This document shows, piece after piece, positions 56,753 through 64,000 of a stretch of DNA of 64,000 bases. Position 1 is the first letter of the stretch. Each line of letters starts with the position of its first letter. Both the position numbers and the translations under genes were made by a program. The notes beneath the pieces are model-generated. The model saw nothing but the letters and a program-made list of their open reading frames with translations. It was not told the origin of the DNA and ran no database searches. The stretch comes from Bolinopsis microptera (taxonomy: Eukaryota; Ctenophora; Tentaculata; Lobata; Bolinopsidae), in contig NC_087076.1 of NCBI RefSeq assembly GCF_026151205.1, forward strand, positions 7,168,902 through 7,232,901. Direction: 5' to 3'.

Positions 56753-59700
56753 CTACAGAAAATTGCATTACGAAAAGTGAACAATAAAAAGCACAGCTGA
56801 GAGGCTCCACACACGAAAAATGACAGTGCATGTATTTGTCGGCAAAAGGGATACAATTTGTCGATAAAATTAAATCATCGCGTAGAAAAAGAAAAACTGC
56901 AAGTTCTGCGTGATGTATGTGCGACCACAATTACTTTGACAAAAAAAGTTACACAAAACATTAAATCAAACGCAGCGAGTAATAACGATAAAATATTATG
57001 CAGTAATAATATGCTTGAAAAGCAGCAACTTGTAGTAGCAAGTAGTCTGGCGGGGTAAACCAACTAGACGGTCTGAGAAAGTATTAACTGCGGTGCAGCA
57101 GGCCCCCACACACATGTGAACTAGAGGAAGAGTGTAAATACACGTAACAAGGGTGTGTGGCCGCCCAACACCAGGAAACACTGCAGTATTACAGACCTCA
57201 CAATCTACACATTCAATACTCCCTCTTAATGAGATGGGAAAACATGTCCGGCTATTACACTGTTAGTCCAATTATTAGGTCCGGTAACGGGCGAGTTGGA
57301 CCTAATTGGATACCAACTTATCAAGCAGCAGTTCCTAGATACGCTACTTTTGAGGTGGACTCAGTGCGAAGATTATGGGAAATATGTGGGAATGAAATTT
57401 GAGATAATTCTGTTGTTGAGACGTTTGAAAATATCGTCAAGTAGCTTTGAGAAGATACTACACACACGGCAAGCAAGGAGCGAGTGTTTTAGAGTATGTG
57501 AAATGTGCTTGTCAGAATGTGGAGAATGTGCTAGTCACACTCTCCAGCGAACTCAGATCACAGACTCAGATCTCCAACTCTAATTATTACAGGGGACTTT
57601 CCTTTTTGCCCCATTTACAAATCATACAACGCTATCCTTATTCTTATGGAATCTGAGCTTGTCAGAATTAGGAGCAAGATATTATAATGGCTGTAGTAAG
57701 CATACACATTAAAGTGTGGGCTAATTTTAGGACCCGTTTGGTGGGGGTTTGCGGTTAGACTCGGGATCAAACACAAAGCCCTCAGTGTTAACCTCTCAAA
57801 TGACAACAAACCTACTTTAATTCGCATATAAATCCAACCGTAAATCTATTAGGCACGAATACGCATTATTTTCATTGCCATTTAGACCGCAGCTAATCTG
57901 ATTACAGATGCAAATTAATCAAAGGGTATGTCTTGAAGCTGAAGTATTTTAGCATGAGATATTTACACCTACCCCAATATAAGTAGTCAGACTACAAGTC
58001 CCACTTAATTGCTCGGAGCAAACGACAAAATTCAACTATCGACAAAATAACGGATTAAGAAATGAGATCTGACGTTTAAAATTAAATGCCAGCTACCACC
58101 AGAACACAAAACGTGCGCCCCCCAAAACTCGGTGAGCTCAGGAATCAGGGTGTCTAAAAGTCCACGGTAATTCAGGATAAGGGAGCTACCTGAGTTTTCA
58201 GCAGGTAGCCCATACCACTGACAAGAGGTCCAATTAACTGACACTGTAGCCGAGAAAGTTGGCGGTAGTTGTGACTAAGGAGCGGTTCTAACAGCAGGTG
58301 ACTTATCACAACCTACTGAACTGTTGGAGCTCCTACCACTACGTGCTGGTAGGATGTAGGTCCCCTGCTCCTGCCTACTACTGACTTGTTATCACGCTAC
58401 TTTATATCCTACCGCTCTATTGCTCACCCGTTATTTGATATCTCTCATTGCGGCGGCTAACCGGGGAGGGGTGTGGGATTAGCATCAATATAATATTGTT
58501 GTTTAATCTTCGGTATACGCCATGAGCTGGTTCAATTAACACAATGGTATGCCAATGGTATGCAGTCTCTCTCCACCGAGATCTCCCCTTACACAAGCCA
58601 TCAGAGTATAGCCCTGAAATGTTCATTACCAAATCCTCGCATTATTCTCATCAGCCCACATGACCTCATATCACCCTGTATAAAGGAGTAGGGCTGCTTT
58701 ACTGGTGCAAGAAATCAGAATATAGAATATGGTGCAAGAAATCAAGATACAAAATGTGGAGCAAGAAATCAAGATACAAAATATGGAGCAAGAAATCAAG
58801 ATCAAAAGCTGAGCTTCTAGACAGGGATATACAATCTGAGATTCTAGCAGGGAGATACACAAACTCACTGTACGATTTGTCGAGCAGATGTGAGAAATAT
58901 TAAATGGTTACACATGTGAAAAGAGAGACTGTATTATGCGACAAATACACGGTAATTAACCGTACATCCAACAGTGGATTGAGGAGGAAGGTGCCGATAA
59001 GTCTGGCTGGGAGCAAGGAGGCCTAACATGTTCTAACATGCCCGGGTGTGATGGGGCTCTAGACCTGAAATGGAGGTGAAACCCACTTCCCAACCCCAAG
59101 AAGCCATTAAAATTGACACGGTGAAACACCCAAAAGAGTGTCGATGGTCGAAATGTAAACAAATGATAAAGTTTATCATTCGTACACCGGTGAGATAACC
59201 CAAAGATTCCCTCGACCTAAATAACTCTTTTCAAATGTATGAGTTGTCAAGATCAAAAAGAGAGTCGTGTATAACGGTAATGGAACTCAATCTGATAATT
59301 CGTCCTGAACAGTCCCACACTAAACGGTATAAACCATCTCAGACAAGCCTCAAGAGATACAATTATCACCTATCTAATGGAGATAGTATCTACAAACGGT
59401 GTCAAGTTTCTCGAAGGTCTGTTAAAAAGTTAAAATGTTAAAAAGTGAGGCAGATGATTCTTACTAATATTCGGATTAAGAGTTGTGTGTGTGGGCCACG
59501 CTAATTAAATCTTGGCAGACAACAGTTTTAGAATTATCAGGGTTACTAACTCTCTGAACATTATATCGCACACACGTCACCACCTTTCTCTCGAAGGACC
59601 ACATCATTTGGTTTTATTACTCACCCTCACTCAGACCCTCACTTAGAGCCTCCCTAAAATCCGAGGATAACTGTATCTCAACTAGTTAGAAGAGCAGTTA

Positions 59701-62140
59701 GAATAGCAGGTGTTGGAGAGAATCAGAGTAGCAGCACAATTACCCGCAGTAAACTGAGTGAGTTTCAACTTTACTTATTTCATTAGCGGAACTGGTGGTA
59801 ATAGGAACTTCGTTAGAGGGCCGTGCTAACAGAAGTGTGGGATTTAGTCTATTTAGCAGACTGGTGAAAAAGAAGCATTTGGAAAGACACACGTTTGGCT
59901 GGTCGACAGACTCCACAAAGTTTCAACGCTAAAATCACACCAAATTTGTGTCTTGGCTAACAACACTAAACCCAGACGACAGGCCACCAAAACATCAACA
60001 GCGACATTTACAACGCCACAAACCATTGTAACACTAAACAAGCTCACTCATAAATACACACAAAGCTTAAGATACACGCTAAAACTGAAACGATCAGATT
60101 CCAGCGGGATCAGTAAGCAAGATGAGCGTGTAATAAGGTGTCAGTATTCGGAGCTAGGCACGGCCCGGTACCCTAGTCAAAGTAATCAAAGAGAGCTCCC
60201 GCCACCATTTAGCTTGACCCTTTCTTGATGGGTAGAACTTGTGAGAAATCAGCGTCATCGTCAACCGTAACATTAATAAGTGGCAAAGTATCGTGTCAGA
60301 ATTACAGCTGTGGGAAACTGTGGTGAGTAGGTCACTAGTGGGAGGAATTAGGGGGAGGAATAAGAGGATATAGTAACGATACTGTACAGGGCAAGGTGCG
60401 AAGTGGTATGAAAGATAAGGATGAGCTATTGGAAAGAGACATGGGCGGCCCCTGCGTCATTCTCTGAAAGTGATAGGCAATCTTCAGCAGATCATTTACA
60501 CAAAGGAAACTTAAGCATTTAATCGAAAATACGTCAATTAAAAATCGATTACATGCTTAAGGGATGAGAAGTTGTTCCAATCTAGTTAGAACTTTGTAGG
60601 TCGTAATTAGATTGGCGTTCAGACGAGAAACTTTTCGCAAATATCAAGAGAACTGTGAGAAATACCGCAGATTGATAGTAGTTATCAGACCTAGAGGTGC
60701 CTGGAACGAAACTCAAACACGACCGCTCAACCGCACAAAGAGACATATGTCTCATAGGACAGGACAAGGAGTCGGTGATACGAGAGGACGTACTGTGGTT
60801 AAGAAATTAGAAAGTTATACGAGGGAACGTCCCTTGTCCGTCAACAAGTGATTGAAAAATAAATACAAAAGAGAAGTTCAATATCAGTGATCCAGAGGAA
60901 CGTACAAAATGTCCGTTCTTACATCCTGGAGGAATCCTGGAGCCTCCAGTACAATGGGATAGGAATCAAAGAGTGATCTCATATTTTAATTAAACATTAA
61001 AGATATGCTCTCAGCAGTACAATGCTAATGAATTAAATTGGCCGAATGATTTTAGACTTAACTGCAAAGTTAACCCGGGGATTGTGTTTAAGAAGATGTG
61101 GAGTCTAGACTTGTTTAGAGACACAATGTTCATTTCCGCTCCCTTGGCCCTGTGACATCACACTGGTAATGTGTGAAACCATAACAGATCCTTAGTAGCC
61201 CGTGAAACTGGTACGTCATCTGGTAATGAGCATTACTGACAACCTTGGTAATGACTCAAACTTATACCCGGTCCAGCGCTTGTAATTTTTATATGCAGCA
61301 TATGATGAGGTCTGCTATTAAATATATCCGTTTTAATGGTGAACGTGCGAGAAGGAGGTCCTCTAAGTTGGTGTCTGGAGCTGGGATAAGAACAAGTCTG
61401 GATCTGGTGGAAGTAGAAGGTGGAAGTAGAGGTAGGAGCAAGGAAGGAGTGAAGCCCGGCAACTCTCACAACACCAACCAGCGCACTCGCTAATGAAATA
61501 GTTATCAGCCAATGAGTGACTAGGAGAGGAGAATAGGTTAGGCTTGCGGGCGACACTATTTCCTACAGCAGATTTACTATTGTTTTACAATCAGAGCACA
61601 ACACAAACAGGTAAGCTCTACAACTGTCATAGAGTCACGTGATCAAGCCGCTACTTCCTCCGCGGAGGAGATTTTTAGGCGCAGCCCTAGTTTCATCGGC
61701 CAAATGTGACGCACACTAACAGAAATAATTGGGCCTGGCTTTCTTTGTTATTTGAAACCGGTTAAAAAGTGTAAGGAAATGTAGGCAGAAGTAGACTGTT
61801 CCTGTAACTTGTACAAACTACAGGGCTCTGCAGAAAGTCTGCTCGTCAACCAAGCCCAACTGTCCCAACTACAGGGCACAGAACGATAAATAATGACAGT
61901 CTCTGAATTTTGCAGTTGTTGCAGTAAACAATATGATCTATTATTACTAAATAGTTGATGCTGCGAGGAATCGTTAAAAGGGAGACTGAATAGCATTGCG
62001 TGGGTAAAAGCCTTAAGAACGCGTCATTGTCGCCGTTAGCACGATTAGTTCAACGTACACAAACGATAGATAATCAGACACCTTTTCAGTTTTCCTTCAC
62101 ATTTTTCGTCAGAAAATTGTTTGAGAGATAAGAAAGCAGT
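56753..62140. other. Gene-poor region
   Basis: No coding exon is supported on either strand. Short frames (for example 57,296-57,583, 59,953-60,228, 61,233-61,556) lack domains and flanking splice logic. Contents include a 27-bp tandem repeat at 58,704-58,805 and a plus-strand donor-like ACAAACAG then GTAAGC near 61,611 that could end a non-coding first exon. Confidence 0.4.
58704..58805. repeat. 27-bp tandem repeat
   Basis: Nearly four units of GCAAGAAATCAAGATACAAA plus a variable ATATGGA tail. Confidence 0.85.
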
Positions 62141-62670
62141 GACACTTGAAACAGAAAACAAGACGAAATGGTGAGACAACAAACCGATGACACTTAAAAC
62201 AGAAAACAAGACGAAATGGTGAGACAACAAACCGATGACACTTAAAACAGAAAACAAGACGAAATGGTGAGACAACAAACCGATGACACTTAATACAGAA
62301 AACAAGACGAAATGGTGAGACAACAAACCGATGACACTTGAAACAGAAAACAAGACGAAATGGTGAGACAACAAACCGATGACACTTAAAACAGAAAACA
62401 AGACGAAATGGTGAGACAACGTCAAACCGATGACACTTGAAACAGAAAACAAGACGAAATGGTGAGACAACAAACCGATGACACTTGAAACAGAAAACAA
62501 GACGAAATGGTGAGACAACAAACCGATGACACTTAAAACAGAAAACAAGACGAAATGGTGAGACAACAAACCGAATAACCGATGACACTTAAAACAGAAA
62601 CAAGACGAAATGGTGAGACAACAAACCGATGACACTTGAAACAGAAAACAAGACGAAATGGTGAGACAAC
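62141..62670. repeat. 48-bp minisatellite, 11 copies
   Basis: Eleven head-to-tail copies of a 48-bp unit starting GACACTTAAAACAGAAAACA, with few substitutions, one small deletion and one or two insertions. Because 48 is a multiple of three, open frames run through the array on the minus strand. These are a by-product of the unit length. Confidence 0.95.
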
Positions 62671-64000
62671 AGCAGACAATAATGAGCTCCAATATCTTAA
62701 ACGTGTTTCGATCAAGAAGGGAGCGAGTCGTATGACAAAGAAAGTAATTCAATCAAAGAATCAAGCGCTAGAAGCTAGAAGCCATCCGATTATAATAATC
62801 TCTCCCATCACAGGGTCCCATGTACCTCGACAAACGAGTCTAAAATAGAACAACGAACTATATAATTAAAGCACATATTTCTGCTATAGCCATCAGCCGT
62901 AAACCAATTAGCAGTAACAGCAAGCAACAATATATGACGCCTGGCCCAATGAGAAACAAATCAGAACGGAAGCACGTTAATTTATTATCGACAAAACTGG
63001 TAATAATCAAATTGAATGTGATGGTTTTTTGAAAGGTTTTTGGCGCTGTTTCATAATGTTTCATAATGACAAATATTATTAAACGGATGCCGGAGACAGC
63101 TCGGATGCTAAGAATATTTGTAAAGGAGCGCTGAAGAAGGGTGCTGGCGTGAAGGGTGGGTATAGGCCTCACATCACTTGTATTGAATTATATCGAGGAT
63201 TCCTGCTACTTGATACTTGATCTACAGCTCCTTCCATTAGCCAATACACGTGGCTACCACGTGTCCAAACCTTAATCACGTGATAACCTAGCGACCAATG
63301 AGAGGCTGTGGAGTGACTTGACATAAGGGCATATTCAGAAGATAATGCAGAAGTAATCTAGTTGGTTGTTGGAATGTGGAGGAGGTCGGAGCAGAAGTAA
63401 ACGAGTTATGTTAGCCCAGTTACTGTCAATCCCGACCGTGCAGCAGTAGTTATAACCAGTACAGACCTTGACAGCTTTTATACGGAGCTACCATGTGTCT
63501 ACAGGTGTGGGCACCACGCATGTGTACCTTTATAAAACACGGCACTAATAACCGGGAGTCAGACTAATACACACAGATATCCCAGTCTCTGAAGTCTGAG
63601 TACTGGTGTGAAATTCTGGCATCAAACTCCAGAGAACGGGCGAAATACCTGAACTAGGAGGGCGGAACTTGTAACGTGTGTCAACAGGGAACTCAAGCAG
63701 TGAACTGACACACACTGCGTGCTATTCCTTGTTGATGTCATGATGTAAACCACGCATAATCTACCGAAATAATGGAACGTGTAGTAGTACAGATAGTACA
63801 CACCATTTCAAAGAGCACTATCTCCTCCACCTCCCTCACACGATCGTTTTTGTATTTCTTAAACGTTCAGAAGCTGCCGACCCAGTGCCACCGACTTCTA
63901 GCTAAACATGCTTGTCGGACATCACATGACGTGACCATAATATTCATCTAGATGAGGACGGTTCAGTGATGAGAATCAGTGGTGAGAATCTGATGTCACA
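62671..64000. other. Non-coding right end
   Basis: No gene or repeat is recognised. Several CACGTG and TCACGTGA palindromes occur near 63,245-63,285; these can be E-box sites but are also common by chance here. Confidence 0.4.

Noticed and set aside
62141-62670. CRISPR array
   Set aside because: Units are contiguous with no unique spacers, and the host is a eukaryote.
62045-62752. 235-codon minus-strand frame (and a 159-codon partner)
   Set aside because: Created by the 48-bp satellite whose unit length is a multiple of three; no domain or splice context.
1-64000. tRNA or rRNA genes
   Set aside because: I saw no convincing paired A-box/B-box with a cloverleaf or rRNA core sequence. GGTTC-type hits belong to the MITEs or are isolated. 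A dedicated tRNA scan was not possible.

Overview
The window is nuclear DNA of an invertebrate animal. The genes contain GT-AG introns, and a complete plexin receptor, found in animals and their close unicellular relatives, occupies the middle. The DNA is AT-rich, carries several families of non-autonomous DNA transposons, and holds an interstitial run of the vertebrate/invertebrate-type telomere repeat (TTAGGG read as CCCTAA). I cannot name the species. A lineage that uses spliced-leader trans-splicing would fit the gene starts, but this is not proven.

All twelve genes I can support lie on the minus strand, so transcription runs right to left. From right to left they are: a plexin (49,467 to 38,588, 18 coding exons, 1,933 aa); a coiled-coil/WD40 protein (34,379 to 32,063, 7 exons, 469 aa); a small three-exon gene (30,751 to 29,727); a large RS-domain protein with three U1-like zinc fingers (29,289 to 24,435, 1,490 aa); then a run of related nuclear-type proteins at 23,349-21,766, 20,746-17,704, 13,926-12,325, 11,484-9,877, 9,300-7,642 and 4,720-2,828; a mitochondrial inner-membrane protease (1,622-1,119); and a partial zinc-finger gene running off the left edge (644-1). 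Exon joins were checked by reading frame: in every multi-exon model the phases agree across all junctions.

The most interesting part is the left 29 kb. At least six genes there (A, B, D, F, G, H in my labels) encode low-complexity, Ser/Arg-rich or basic proteins with paired or triple zinc fingers of the U1/matrin type (C-x2-C-x12-14-H-x5-H). B, D and F share the same two-finger layout and a G-[DE]-[WY]-[WF] linker, and B and D also share a Trp-rich tail after the fingers. E has RS and Pro/Met-rich regions with a Cys4 ribbon instead, and C has lost the fingers but shares a nearly identical block with B. This looks like a fast-evolving, locally duplicated family of splicing- or RNA-associated proteins. 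Almost every gene, plexin included, has a good 3' splice site 0-40 bases before its ATG, with no visible upstream coding exon.

The right 14.5 kb (49,468-64,000) shows no coding exons. It contains a near-perfect 360-bp hairpin element, a 3.1-kb fold-back element with ~1.15-kb inverted arms and telomere-like repeats in its centre, a 27-bp repeat and a 48-bp minisatellite. Smaller elements sit between or inside the left-hand genes: two copies of a TA-flanked MITE (one nested in an older fold-back element, one in an intron) and a 2.07-kb element flanked by TTAA.
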